In this document: positions 34,136-43,281 of the stretch, piece after piece | Position numbering within the stretch: position 1 is the first letter of the stretch | How the letters are laid out: every line of letters begins with the position of its first letter | Origin: Paraburkholderia solisilvae | Lineage (GTDB): Bacteria > Pseudomonadota > Gammaproteobacteria > Burkholderiales > Burkholderiaceae | NCBI RefSeq assembly: GCF_902859875.1 | Contig: NZ_CADIKF010000015.1 | Location: 62,001-126,000 of the forward strand | DNA: 64,000 bases | Direction of reading: 5' to 3' | The notes under the pieces: generated by a model | What the model was told of the DNA's origin: nothing | Database searches by the model: none | What the model saw: only the letters and a program-made list of their open reading frames with translations | Made by a program: the position numbers and the translations under genes

Positions 34136-34162
34136 GTTAGATAGCGTTTCAAGCTACCTAAC
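34136..34162. promoter_or_regulatory. Inverted repeat upstream of the StyA-like gene
   Basis: GTTAGATAGC (34136-34145) and GCTACCTAAC (34153-34162) are complementary at nine of ten positions around GTTTCAA. Placed between -15 and -41 relative to the start codon, it is a likely regulator site or leader hairpin. Confidence 0.45.
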
Positions 34163-34274
34163 GGAGAAGCCTCTGTCACATGGAAGGCACGAAACGATCG
34201 ACAGGGCGGCGAAGGGACAAGGCGGCGCAGTGATGAAGTAACGAAGAAGGCCGCGAGTCGAACGGCGTCAGGCG

Positions 34275-35255
34275 TCAGCGCGCGGTCTCTTTCAACCCGG
34301 CGTCGACGGCGTCTTCGAGCGCCGCGCGTGCGCACCGCTCGTCAGTGACGAGCCCCGAGAGCCAGCCGCCTTTGAGCGCGGCAATCACCGCGGTGCGCTT
34401 TCTTTCGCCGCACGCAAAGCCGATCGTCGGTCGCTTCGGCGGTGAAACCGGCCGTATGCTGGTTACGCGCCGTTCGGTCGGCGACTCGATGCGCGCGCCG
34501 TCGGCCGAAATCGGCAGCCCGTGCAATTCCGCGACCGCGCCGAGTTCCATCAACTCGGCCACTTCATCGGACGTGATAAAGCCGTCGTCGTGCAGCGGAC
34601 AGTGCGGGCCGATATTGCCGATCCCGACAAACGCGACATCCGCTTCGCCGGACAGCGACTCGACGATCCGGTAGAGGCGGTGATTGCACCACTGCGCGCG
34701 CTCCGGCTCGCTATCGGCGATCAACGGCGCGGGCAGCAGAAAATATTTGCCGCCGGTCTTCTCGGAGATATGCAACGCGACGTCGTAGCGATTCGACGAC
34801 CCGTCATGCGCGATCGCGCCGACCATCGATACCAGCCGATGCTGCGGCCGCTCGAGTTGCGCGACCTGATCGACCACGGCCTTCAGCGTGCGACCGCTGC
34901 TGACCGCGACGACCATCGGCTTTTCTTCGCTCAGATACCGCTCCATCACCTGCGCGCCGGCGACCGCGAGCTTGCGATCGATTTCTTCCTGCGTGTCGTT
35001 ATCGACCGGCACGACTTCGCACATCGAGAGCCCGTAGCGCTTCGACAGTTCATCCGCGAGCGCGAGACACTCGGCCAGTTGATGGTCGACCCGCACGCGA
35101 ATCAGGTTCTTCTCGACCGCGAACGCGACGAGCCGTTGCGCGACGGGCCGTGACACCTGCAATTTTTCGGCGATCTCGTTCTGCGTGTTGCCGGCCACGT
35201 AGTACAGCCAGGCGGCGCGCGTCGCGAGATCGAGTTTTTCGCTGGACTTGGGCAC
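34275..35255 (-). CDS. SorC/DeoR-type sugar-binding transcriptional regulator
   Basis: 326 residues from GTG 35255 (VPKSSEKLDLATRAAWLYYVAG). The helix-turn-helix is at about 22-46 (NTQNEIAEKLQVSRPVAQRLVAFA). The C-terminal effector domain resembles sugar-phosphate isomerases (VVAVSSGRTLKAVVDQV; VGIGNIGPHCPLHDDGFI), as in SorC, DeoR and CggR. Such proteins bind a phosphorylated sugar or polyol to regulate uptake genes. It lies next to xylB and dalD in the same direction, with 65 bases to xylB. The shared palindrome before smoS and dalD is its probable target. A longer upstream frame has no family similarity. Confidence 0.88.
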   Translation of the reverse strand: MPKSSEKLDLATRAAWLYYVAGNTQNEIAEKLQVSRPVAQRLVAFAVEKNLIRVRVDHQLAECLALADELSKRYGLSMCEVVPVDNDTQEEIDRKLAVAGAQVMERYLSEEKPMVVAVSSGRTLKAVVDQVAQLERPQHRLVSMVGAIAHDGSSNRYDVALHISEKTGGKYFLLPAPLIADSEPERAQWCNHRLYRIVESLSGEADVAFVGIGNIGPHCPLHDDGFITSDEVAELMELGAVAELHGLPISADGARIESPTERRVTSIRPVSPPKRPTIGFACGERKRTAVIAALKGGWLSGLVTDERCARAALEDAVDAGLKETAR

Positions 35256-35320
35256 GGTGAATAAATGCGTGGGCGAGGGCCTGACGGGCGATAAGCGATT
35301 CGGGCGACCCTGGCGACGGG

Positions 35321-36808
35321 CTACGCCGGCGAGTCGCCGCTCGCGGTCTGCGCGAATAACGGCTTCAGTTGCCGGTACAGTGCGCGGTAATGCTCGAGCC
35401 GCTTGCGCAGCACCGCGTGCCGCCGCGGATTCGGCGTGAACTCGAGTTCGACCGGCGGCTTGGTCAGCACCTGCGCCGGATCGCCGCCCGCCGCGAGCCA
35501 GCCGAGGCGCGCAGCGCCGAGCGCGGCGCCGGTCTCGCCGCCGCCGTGCTTGCGCGTATTCGTATTGAGCGCGTCCGCGAGCAGTTGCGCCCAATAGTTG
35601 CTGCGCGCGCCGCCGCCAAGCAGCGACAACGCGTTTACTTCGGTGCCGGCCGCTTTCAGCGCATCGAGCCCATCGGTCAACGCGAGCGTCACGCCTTCGA
35701 GCACCGCGTAGCCGAGCAGCGCGCGATCGGTCGCGTGCGTCATGCCGAAGAACACGCCTTGCGCATACGGGTCGTTATGCGGTGTGCGCTCGCCGGACAG
35801 ATACGGCAGGAAGATCGGCGCATGCGTGAGCGCATCATCGGGCAGCGCTTCGATTTCCGGCAGCAGGGATGTTTCGTTGGTGCCGGTCAGCTTGCATACC
35901 CAGCGCAGGCAGCTTGCCGCCGACAGCACGACGCTCATCTGATGCCAACGGTCCGGAATCGCATGACAGAACGCATGCACCGCGGACTCGGGGTTCGGCC
36001 GGAAGCTGTCGCCGATCACGCACAGCACGCCCGATGTGCCGAGCGACACGAAACCATCACCCGGTTGCGTCGCGCCGATGCCGATTGCGCTCGTCGCATT
36101 GTCGCCGCCGCCGGCCGCCACGACGACCGGCTCGCGCAAGCCGAGCTCGCGCGCGAGTTCGGCTTTGAGCATGCCCGACGGCGCGCTGCCTTCCGCGAGC
36201 GCCGGCATATGCGCGCGCGTCAGATTGCAGGCGGCGAGCAGTGTGTCGGACCAGTCGCGTTTCGCGACATCGAGCCACAGCGTGCCGGCCGCATCCGACG
36301 GATCGGACACTTTGCCGCCAGTCAGTTGCAGACGCAAGTAGTCCTTCGGCAGCAACACGCATGCAGTGCGTTTGAAAATCTCGGGTTCGTGCCGCGCGAC
36401 CCACAACAGCTTCGGCGCGGTGAAGCCGGGCATCGCGAGATTGCCGGCAATGCGATGCAGTTCGGGCGCGCGTTCGGTGAGCTCCGCGCATTCGTCGACG
36501 CTGCGCATGTCGTTCCACAGAATGGCCGGACGCAGCACGCGGTCTTGCGCATCGAGCAGCACGGCGCCGTGCATCTGGCCTGACAGGCCGATGCCGCGAA
36601 TCTGCGCGAATTCGTCGGGATGCCGCTCGCGCAATGCGAAGAGCGCGGCGCGCGTGCCTTCCCACCAGTCGATCGGGTTCTGCTCGGACCAGCGCGGATG
36701 CGGGCGCGACACCGTAAACGGTGTGCCCGCGGTGCCGATTACGCGTCCATCGGACGCGAGCAGCAGGACTTTCACTTCGGACGTGCCGAGATCGATGCCG
36801 AGATACAT
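35321..36808 (-). CDS. xylB: D-xylulose kinase
   Basis: 495-residue FGGY kinase. The phosphate-binding motif is MYLGIDLGTSEVK (start M at 36808); later come GIGLSGQMHGAVLL, KDYLRLQLTGG, SDPSDAAGTLWLD, the adenosine-binding VSLGTSGVLCVIG, PYLSGERTPHNDP and SLLGGGARSNYWAQ. It phosphorylates D-xylulose to xylulose 5-phosphate. With dalD 258 bases upstream it forms the D-arabinitol route: arabinitol to xylulose to xylulose 5-phosphate and the pentose phosphate pathway. An in-frame ATG eight codons upstream is possible but outside the family start. Confidence 0.95.
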   Translation of the reverse strand: MYLGIDLGTSEVKVLLLASDGRVIGTAGTPFTVSRPHPRWSEQNPIDWWEGTRAALFALRERHPDEFAQIRGIGLSGQMHGAVLLDAQDRVLRPAILWNDMRSVDECAELTERAPELHRIAGNLAMPGFTAPKLLWVARHEPEIFKRTACVLLPKDYLRLQLTGGKVSDPSDAAGTLWLDVAKRDWSDTLLAACNLTRAHMPALAEGSAPSGMLKAELARELGLREPVVVAAGGGDNATSAIGIGATQPGDGFVSLGTSGVLCVIGDSFRPNPESAVHAFCHAIPDRWHQMSVVLSAASCLRWVCKLTGTNETSLLPEIEALPDDALTHAPIFLPYLSGERTPHNDPYAQGVFFGMTHATDRALLGYAVLEGVTLALTDGLDALKAAGTEVNALSLLGGGARSNYWAQLLADALNTNTRKHGGGETGAALGAARLGWLAAGGDPAQVLTKPPVELEFTPNPRRHAVLRKRLEHYRALYRQLKPLFAQTASGDSPA

Positions 36809-37066
36809 GGGCGCGATACCTTCGTCGGTCAAGATGCGCTACTTTAGCCGCATGCGGCGGGCGATGCCATGGGCGTTAGACCTGGCTCGCTCGCAAACGG
36901 TGTGTTGAGTTGCGGCGCGGTCACTATGTGGGTTTGCGTGCCGCGTGGCTGCGCGGTGTCCGCTCATCCGGTCGCGATTATCGCGTGGCCGCGCACGCGA
37001 TGCCGCACGAGCCGCGGGCAGACTGCGACCAGCCAACCTGTCGACACGCATCGCTCATTGCGCAGC

Positions 37067-38476
37067 TCACGTACGCTTGTTGAGCCATTGGTCGACGCGT
37101 GCCACCGCCGCGCGCACCGCATGCTCGAGCGGCGGCGTCTGCGCCATGCTGCCCCATAGCAGGCGGTCCGCGCAAAACGCTTTCACGGGGTCCGGCGCCG
37201 CAAAGAACCCGCGCGCGACCTTTTCGTCCATCACGCCATCCTGATACGTGTACGGCAATTCGCCCCGCTGCCAGCGGTCGAGGAAGCGGAAGAACAGCGC
37301 GGGCAGCATCGCGGTCGCGGCCGGCTCCTTGCCGCGTGCGAAGGTTTCGGAAAGCGTCGGTGCGATAAAGCCGGGAATCTTCGAAAAGCCGTCCGCGGCG
37401 ACGCGCTGGTTCGTGTCCTGGATAAACGGGTTGCTGAAGCGCTCGAGCACCACGTCGCGATAGCGGCCGAGGTCGATCGGGCTGGGCGTCAGGCACGGCA
37501 TCACATCCTGCGTCACGTAGTCGTATGCGAAGCGCTGGATCTCCGTGTCGATCGTGCCTTCGTGGATATAGCGCAAGCCGACCAGCGTGCCGGCCCACGC
37601 GATGCAACTATGCGTCGCATTCAGAATGCGGATCTTCGCCTCTTCATACGGCAGCACCGAGTCGACCAGTTCAGCGCCGACCTTTTCCCACGCGGGACGC
37701 CCCGCGCGAAAGTGATCTTCGATGACCCACTGGATAAATGCCTCGCCCATCACCGGGCACGCATCGTCGACGCCGGTCGCGGCGCGCACGCGTTCGCGCA
37801 CATCGGGCGTCGGGCGTGGCGTGATGCGGTCGACCATCGAGGTCGGGCTGGTGGTGTTCGCGTCGAACCACGCGCGCAACGCGCTCGCGCCGCGCCGGTC
37901 GAGAAACGCGGTCATCCCCGCAAGGAAGCGATGGCCGTTGCTGCGCAGGTTGTCGCAGGTCTGCAGCGTGACGGGGCCGCCGTTGCGCTGCATGCGCGCG
38001 TCGAGAATCGCGGCGAGCGCGCCATAGATGGTTGTGCGCGCACCGTTCAGATCGGCGGCGAGATCAGGGTTGCCGGTATCGAGCCGGTCGTGCTCGTCGA
38101 GGTAATACCCGCCTTCGGTGACCGTGAACGAAATGATCTTGCAGGCGGGGTCGGCGCCCGCGTCGATCAGCGCTTGCAGATCCGCGGACCACGGCACGAC
38201 GCGGCTGATCGAGCGGACCGTTTCATACTTGCGCTCGCCTTGCGGCGTGACGGTTTCCAGCGTGTAGGCGCCGTGTTGCGCGGCAAGCGCGTCCATCACC
38301 GCATTCATGTCGCTGCGGATATTGCCGACCGCGAGCGACCAGTGGGGTTCGCCCTCGACCCGCGCCTCGTTGAGCCGGTGCAGATACCACGCCTGATGGG
38401 CGCGATGAAACGAGCCTGCGCCGATGTGCAGGATCACGTGCGCGTTCGCGCCGCTGCCGCTCGGGTCGCTGTTCAT
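37067..38476 (-). CDS. dalD: D-arabinitol 4-dehydrogenase (mannitol dehydrogenase family)
   Basis: 469-residue long-chain polyol dehydrogenase. The N-terminal cofactor region is VILHIGAGSFHRAHQAWYL; the active-site block is VMGEAFIQWVIEDHFRAGRPAWEKVGAEL, then YEEAKIRILNATHSCIAWAG, which holds the catalytic Lys, Asn and His. Overall sequence order is closer to DalD (D-arabinitol to D-xylulose) than to mannitol dehydrogenases, and the adjacent D-xylulose kinase supports that. Start ATG 38476 has AGGAGACAC upstream. The palindrome at 38588-38603 lies 112 bp before the start. Confidence 0.92.
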   Translation of the reverse strand: MNSDPSGSGANAHVILHIGAGSFHRAHQAWYLHRLNEARVEGEPHWSLAVGNIRSDMNAVMDALAAQHGAYTLETVTPQGERKYETVRSISRVVPWSADLQALIDAGADPACKIISFTVTEGGYYLDEHDRLDTGNPDLAADLNGARTTIYGALAAILDARMQRNGGPVTLQTCDNLRSNGHRFLAGMTAFLDRRGASALRAWFDANTTSPTSMVDRITPRPTPDVRERVRAATGVDDACPVMGEAFIQWVIEDHFRAGRPAWEKVGAELVDSVLPYEEAKIRILNATHSCIAWAGTLVGLRYIHEGTIDTEIQRFAYDYVTQDVMPCLTPSPIDLGRYRDVVLERFSNPFIQDTNQRVAADGFSKIPGFIAPTLSETFARGKEPAATAMLPALFFRFLDRWQRGELPYTYQDGVMDEKVARGFFAAPDPVKAFCADRLLWGSMAQTPPLEHAVRAAVARVDQWLNKRT

Positions 38477-38587
38477 GATGTGTCTCCTGATTGTTCTGCG
38501 CGCGTGGCTGCTGTCGGGGCGGCCCGCATGAGTGTCGTGCGCGAGTCTCGTGCGCGAATGGTTTGCGCGAGTGCGTCGAGCTAAACG

Positions 38588-38603
38588 CAGAGCATTTGCT
38601 CTG
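38588..38603. promoter_or_regulatory. Operator-like palindrome before dalD, shared with smoS
   Basis: CAGAGCA and TGCTCTG are perfect inverted arms around TT. The core GAGCATTTGCTC (38590-38601) differs from the smoS site GAGCGTTCGCTC (15073-15084) only at two symmetry-related positions, preserving pairing. Probable site of the SorC regulator encoded at the end of this gene group. Confidence 0.6.
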
Positions 38604-38697
38604 TTTGTGAACTTATGATCGTATTGGCGACAGGGAAAGTCAAGGCGGCACGACGAGGTTTTCGTGCGGCAGTGCGGCATAAAAGGACGAGCAGGGC

Positions 38698-39669
38698 TTA
38701 GAGCACGGTGCGTACGTGCCACAGTTCCGGGAACAGCACGACGTCGAGCATCTTGCGCAGATACGGCACGCCCGCGGTGCCGCCGGTGCCCGCCTTGAAG
38801 CCGATGATCCGCTCGACAGTCGTCACATGCCGGAAGCGCCACTGGCGGAACTCGTCCTCGAGGTCGACCAGCTCTTCGGCCATTTCGTACAGTTCCCAGT
38901 GCTCGGACGGGTGACGATACACGTCGAGCCACGCGGCTTCGACGCTCGCGTCGTATTCGGTCGGCGTCGTCCAGTCGCGCTCGAGCCGCTCCGGCGCGAT
39001 CGCGAAGCTGCGCCGCGCGAGCAGACGCACGACTTCGTCATAAAACGACGGCGCTTCGAGCAGCGGGCGCAGCTCAGCCAGCACGTCGGGCTGGTGCGCG
39101 TACGGCTCGAGCATCGGTTCGTGTTTATTGCCGAGCAGGAATTCGAGCGCCCGGTACTGATACGACTGAAAGCCCGACGAACTGCCGAGGTACGGCCGCA
39201 TCGACGTGTACTCGGACGGTGTGAGCGTCGCGAGCACATCCCAGGCTTGCACGAGCTGCTCGAAGATGCGCGACACGCGCGCGAGCATCTTGAAGGCGCG
39301 CGGCAACTCGTCGCGATGAACCGCGGCAAGCGCGCCGCGCAGTTCGTAGAGCGCGAGCTTCAGCCATAGCTCGCTGGTCTGGTGCTGGATGATGAACAGC
39401 ATCTCGTTGTGATCCGGCGACAACGGATGCTGCGCGGACAACAGCGTGTTCAGCGACAGGTAGTCCGCGTAGCTCATCGACTTCGACATATCGAGCTTCG
39501 CGTGATGCCAGCCGCTGTTTTCAGCGGCGTGGTCGTTGTCACCGGCGTTCCGTTCGCCGGCCGCCATATGCGGCGCATGCGGGCTGTGCGGGACCTGCGC
39601 GCCGCCGTGGCCGGCGTCCGGCCCATGCGGCCGCTCGTCGTCCTGCAGCTTCATCGGGTCGGTGGTCAT
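38698..39669 (-). CDS. kynA: Tryptophan 2,3-dioxygenase with a histidine-rich N-terminal extension
   Basis: 323-residue heme enzyme that opens L-tryptophan to N-formylkynurenine. Family blocks: [55 protein letters not shown], and [27 protein letters not shown], which contains the heme-ligand His and the Thr of the tryptophan site. The first 55 or so residues (His/Gly/Asp/Pro-rich) precede the usual start region and are probably disordered. The first ATG (39669) lies 19 bases after the kynU stop. Last gene of kynBUA. Confidence 0.96.
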   Translation of the reverse strand: MTTDPMKLQDDERPHGPDAGHGGAQVPHSPHAPHMAAGERNAGDNDHAAENSGWHHAKLDMSKSMSYADYLSLNTLLSAQHPLSPDHNEMLFIIQHQTSELWLKLALYELRGALAAVHRDELPRAFKMLARVSRIFEQLVQAWDVLATLTPSEYTSMRPYLGSSSGFQSYQYRALEFLLGNKHEPMLEPYAHQPDVLAELRPLLEAPSFYDEVVRLLARRSFAIAPERLERDWTTPTEYDASVEAAWLDVYRHPSEHWELYEMAEELVDLEDEFRQWRFRHVTTVERIIGFKAGTGGTAGVPYLRKMLDVVLFPELWHVRTVL

Positions 39670-39688
39670 CGCGCGCTCCCCGCCTGGC

Positions 39689-40939
39689 TCAGGTCACCGC
39701 GACGCGCGCGGCAAATTCCGCGGCGCGCCACGTTTCGTTGACCAGCACGTCGCGCAGCGCCTCGACCGCGTCCCACACGTCGGCATAGCGCGTATAGAGC
39801 GGCGTAAAGCCGAAGCGCAGCACCTGCGGCTCACGATAGTCGCCGATCACGCCGCGCGCGATCAACGCCTGCATCACCTCGTAGCCGTGCGGATGCGTGA
39901 AGCTCAGTTGCGAGCCGCGCTGCGCGTGTTCGCGCGGGGTGACGAGACGCAGCGGAAATTCATCGCAGCGCGCCTCGACCTGTTCGATAAACAGATCCGT
40001 CAACGCGAGCGACTTGTCGCGAACCGCTTGCATATCGGTTTGCAGAAACACGTCGAGTCCGCATTCGATCAGCGCCATCGACACGATCGGCTGCGTGCCG
40101 CACAGAAAGCGGCCGATGCCGTCGTCCGGTTCGTAGACCGGGTTCATCGTAAAGACCGCGCGATGTCCCCACCAGCCCGACAGCGGCTGCTCGAACGCAT
40201 TCTGGAGCCGGTGCGGCACCCAGACGAATCCGGGCGCACCCGGGCCGCCGTTCAGGTACTTGTACGTGCAGCCGACCGCGCCATCCGCGCCGACGCCGTT
40301 CAGATCGACCGGCACCGCGCCCGCGGAATGCGCGAGGTCCCACAACACGAGCGCGCCTTTCTGATGAATCAGTTGCGTGAGCGCCGCCATGTCGTGCATC
40401 GCGCCGTTGCGGTAATTCACATGCGTGAGCATCGCAACCGCGGTGTCCGGTTGCAGCGCGGCCGGCAGTTCCGATGGATCGTCGATCAGACGCAGTTCAT
40501 ATGCGCCGTCGAATTGCGAAATGAGGCCCTGCGCAATGTACAGGTCGTTCGGAAAATCGCCGCGCTCCGCGACGATCACCCGCCGTTTCGGGTCGCGCTG
40601 CTTTTGCAGCCGCAATGCGGCGCCCAGCAGCTTGAACAGATTCACCGAAATCGAATCGGTGACGACCACTTCGTTGTGCGCGGCGCCGATCAACGGCGCG
40701 AGCTTGTTGCCGAGGCGCTTCGTGAGCGTAAACCAGCCGGCCGTGTTCCAGCTGCGGATCAGACCTTCGCCCCATTCGGCGGCGATCACGACCTGCGCGC
40801 GCTGCGCGGCCGCGGCGGGCGGCACGCCGAGCGAGTTGCCGTTCAGATAGAGGGTGTCGGGCGACAGCGCGAACTGCGCGCGCAGCGGTGCGAGCGGATC
40901 GGCGGCGTCGAGGGCGAGGGCTTCTTCTCGGGTATTCAT
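39689..40939 (-). CDS. kynU: Kynureninase
   Basis: 416-residue PLP enzyme that splits L-kynurenine to anthranilate and L-alanine. Start ATG 40939 ([20 protein letters not shown]). [11 protein letters not shown] is the substrate-pocket start; the PLP lysine is Lys227 in [24 protein letters not shown] holds the PLP aspartate. Middle gene of kynB-kynU-kynA, reading leftwards, 73 bases after kynB. An upstream in-frame ATG seven codons earlier lacks family residues. Confidence 0.96.
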   Translation of the reverse strand: MNTREEALALDAADPLAPLRAQFALSPDTLYLNGNSLGVPPAAAAQRAQVVIAAEWGEGLIRSWNTAGWFTLTKRLGNKLAPLIGAAHNEVVVTDSISVNLFKLLGAALRLQKQRDPKRRVIVAERGDFPNDLYIAQGLISQFDGAYELRLIDDPSELPAALQPDTAVAMLTHVNYRNGAMHDMAALTQLIHQKGALVLWDLAHSAGAVPVDLNGVGADGAVGCTYKYLNGGPGAPGFVWVPHRLQNAFEQPLSGWWGHRAVFTMNPVYEPDDGIGRFLCGTQPIVSMALIECGLDVFLQTDMQAVRDKSLALTDLFIEQVEARCDEFPLRLVTPREHAQRGSQLSFTHPHGYEVMQALIARGVIGDYREPQVLRFGFTPLYTRYADVWDAVEALRDVLVNETWRAAEFAARVAVT

Positions 40940-41012
40940 CGTTATCCAGTAGTGGATCAATCGTCATCGGTGAGGGTCATCCGGCCGCGCGGGCGGATTC
41001 GCGCGGGACCTG

Positions 41013-41642
41013 CTACAGCGCGCGCAACACCGCGCGCACGGGGCTCGCATCGAGCGTCGTGAATTTGAGCGGCAACGCGATCAGCTCATAGTCGCCCGCG
41101 TCGACACCGTCGAGCACGATGCCTTCGAGAATCGCCATCTGGTGGACGCGCACGCGGTGGTGCGCATCCATCGTTTTCGAATCCTGCGGGTCGAGCGACG
41201 GCGTGTCGATGCCGATCAGTTTCACGCCATGCGCGGCGAGCAGATCGATGGTGGCCGGCGCGACCGCGCAGAACGCGCGATCCCATTCGCGCGCCGGCGC
41301 CCGCGCATAGGTGCGCAGCAGCACGCGCGGCGGGATGCCGTCCAGTGCCGCGGCAAGCCGGTCCGGCGTGACTAGCGGCGCCGCGCCGATGCAATGAACC
41401 ACACGGCATCGGCCCAGATAGGCGTCGAGCGCCACTGCGCCGATTGCCGCGCCTGCGGGGTCATAGTGAAGCGGCGCATCGGTATGCGCGCCGGTGTGCG
41501 GCGACATCGTCAGCCGCGCGACGTTGACCGGCGCGCCGGCCTCGATGCGCCACACGCGCTCGACGCCGACCGGCGTGTCGCCGGGCCATACCGGCGTGGC
41601 CGGATCGACGGCCGGCGTGAGGTCCCACAGCTTGCGGTCCAT
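41013..41642 (-). CDS. kynB: Kynurenine formamidase
   Basis: 209-residue metal-dependent cyclase-like hydrolase that converts N-formylkynurenine to kynurenine and formate. The metal motif [13 protein letters not shown] (His49, His53, Asp55, His59) is intact; [22 protein letters not shown] is the family N-terminus; [20 protein letters not shown] is the C-terminal active-site segment. Start ATG 41642 has GGGAG nine bases upstream; an ATG nine codons earlier is less well placed. First gene of the operon, 133 bases from the divergent kynR. Confidence 0.95.
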   Translation of the reverse strand: MDRKLWDLTPAVDPATPVWPGDTPVGVERVWRIEAGAPVNVARLTMSPHTGAHTDAPLHYDPAGAAIGAVALDAYLGRCRVVHCIGAAPLVTPDRLAAALDGIPPRVLLRTYARAPAREWDRAFCAVAPATIDLLAAHGVKLIGIDTPSLDPQDSKTMDAHHRVRVHQMAILEGIVLDGVDAGDYELIALPLKFTTLDASPVRAVLRAL

Positions 41643-41724
41643 GCGCTGCGCTCCCGCTGTCGTGTCCATGACGTCGATGATAGGCCGGTTGGTGCGCAAT
41701 AGGGTTGCGAAAAAAGCTCGTTAT

Positions 41725-41761
41725 TTCCGCTTGTTTGGAACATAATTTGAACAAGACGGAA
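41725..41761. promoter_or_regulatory. Dyad in the kynB-kynR divergent promoter region
   Basis: TTCCGCTTGTT (41725-41735) and AACAAGACGGAA (41750-41761) are complementary apart from a one-base bulge, spaced by an AT-rich 14-mer. The position between kynR and kynB suits an Lrp-family regulator site, most simply KynR itself. Confidence 0.5.
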
Positions 41762-41775
41762 AAGGGAGACCGAAA

Positions 41776-42267
41776 ATGAACGCGATCTCGCTCGACGCCA
41801 CCGATTGCCGTATCTTGACGGTGCTTCAGCACGAAGGACGAATCAGCAATCTCGATCTGGCGGAGCGGATCTCGCTGTCTCCGTCGGCTTGCCTGAGGCG
41901 GTTGCGCCTGCTGGAAGAACAGGGTGTCATCGAACGCTATCGCGCGTGTTTGAACCGCGAAGTGCTGGGGTTCGAACTCGAAGCGTTCGTGCAGGTGTCG
42001 ATGCGCAACGAACAGGAAAACTGGCACGAACGTTTCGCGGAAGCGGTGCGCGACTGGCCGGAGGTGATCGGCGCATTTGTCGTGACGGGCGAGACGCACT
42101 ATCTGCTGCACGTGCTCGCGCATCATCTCAAGCACTATTCAGATTTCGTGCTCACGCGCCTGTACAAGGCGCCCGGCGTGCTGGACATCCGCTCGAACAT
42201 CGTGCTGCAGACGCTGAAAGAAGACTCCGGCGTGCCGGTCAGTCTGGTGCCGGGCGCGAAAGCGTAG
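41776..42267 (+). CDS. kynR: Lrp/AsnC-family regulator KynR
   Basis: 163-residue Lrp-type regulator, divergent from kynBUA. The helix-turn-helix is at about residues 8-50 (DCRILTVLQHEGRISNLDLAERISLSPSACLRRLRLLEEQGVI). The RAM ligand domain follows (EAFVQVSMRNEQENW; IGAFVVTGETHYLLHVLA). Context matches KynR, which activates kynurenine genes in response to kynurenine. Start has AAAGGGAGA upstream. The dyad at 41725-41761 ends 14 bp before its start. Confidence 0.93.
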   Translation: MNAISLDATDCRILTVLQHEGRISNLDLAERISLSPSACLRRLRLLEEQGVIERYRACLNREVLGFELEAFVQVSMRNEQENWHERFAEAVRDWPEVIGAFVVTGETHYLLHVLAHHLKHYSDFVLTRLYKAPGVLDIRSNIVLQTLKEDSGVPVSLVPGAKA

Positions 42268-42519
42268 CGCGATCAATTGCGCAGGCCGGAGGTTGGTTTC
42301 GCGGGCGAATCCGGCAGGCAACCACAAACGCAATCGCAGTCGCAGTCGCCTTCGCAATCACGAATCATCGGGTCTGCGGCGCATCGTCGCTCGGGCCGGC
42401 GCCCGCATGCCGCGCCCGGAATTGCCAATTCAGAAAATGCACCGTCGCGCAAACCATACGGGCCCGCGATCGCAATCAGCCGGCGCATTGCGCTTTTCGC
42501 GCGCGCCGCGCGTCGTTCG

Positions 42520-43029
42520 TTACAGCGGCTTCACCGTATGGAATATGCCGTTCTGGAACACCAGCGGCTCGATCTGTTGCGCATCCTCGCGCACGCCGCA
42601 ACGCTCCACTTCGCCGACGAAAATAACGTGGTCGCCTTCCTCATAGCGGCTGCGGTTATGACACTCGAACCACGCGAGCGCGCCTTCCAGCACCGGCATG
42701 CCGGTATCGCCCGCCGCGTGCGCGACGCCTTCGAAGCGATCGCCTTTTACCGTCGCGAAGCGTTTGCACAGATCGAGTTGCGACGCGGCCAGTACATTGA
42801 CGACATAATGACTGTTCGAGCGGAATACCGGCATCGACGCGGAGCGTGTCGACAGGCTCCACAGCACGAGCGGCGGCGCGAGCGACACCGAATTGAACGA
42901 GCTGGCCGTGATGCCGAGCAGTTGACCCGACGGCGCGCGGGTCGTGACCACGGTGACGCCGGTGGCGAACGTGCCGAGCGCGCGACGAAACGCGGAAGCG
43001 TCGAAATTGGGCGGCGTGGCGTGCTTCAT
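42520..43029 (-). CDS. Flavin reductase-like (DIM6/HpaC-type) protein
   Basis: 169-residue FMN-binding split-barrel flavin reductase: RALGTFATGVTVVTTRAPSG, then GITASSFNSVSLAPPLVLWSLS, FVVNVLAASQ-like YVVNVLAASQLDLCKRFA, and the late HVIFVGEVERC. These NAD(P)H enzymes feed reduced flavin to a separate monooxygenase. Start ATG 43029 (MKHATPPNFDASAFRRA). No monooxygenase is adjacent; the StyA-like protein at 32874-34121 lacks a reductase and could be the partner. It converges with kynR, leaving a 252-base gap that contains only short CGCAGT/CGCAAT repeats (about 42330-42355). Confidence 0.88.
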   Translation of the reverse strand: MKHATPPNFDASAFRRALGTFATGVTVVTTRAPSGQLLGITASSFNSVSLAPPLVLWSLSTRSASMPVFRSNSHYVVNVLAASQLDLCKRFATVKGDRFEGVAHAAGDTGMPVLEGALAWFECHNRSRYEEGDHVIFVGEVERCGVREDAQQIEPLVFQNGIFHTVKPL

Positions 43030-43281
43030 GCGTTGGCCAGCGCCGGCAGCGCTTCGTCGGCGGTCTGTTGCGCGCGGATTGGAAAAACTGAATCGAAGGT
43101 CATGTAGATTTTCGGCGAATTGACCCAATTTTAGCGGAATCGCGCGGCGCTTCCGCGAAGGCCCTACGGGCGGCGAAGCAAGCCGTGTGCGGTGCGAAGC
43201 TTGTCGCCGGTCGCCGGGTGGCACATGGAACAGTTGGTGCATCAGTCGCAACACAGCATTCGAACAATAGGAGCGAGCAGC

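Noticed and set aside
42329..42360. CGCAGT/CGCAAT short repeats as a functional element
   Set aside because: Only four to five imperfect hexamers between convergent genes; compatible with chance in this composition.
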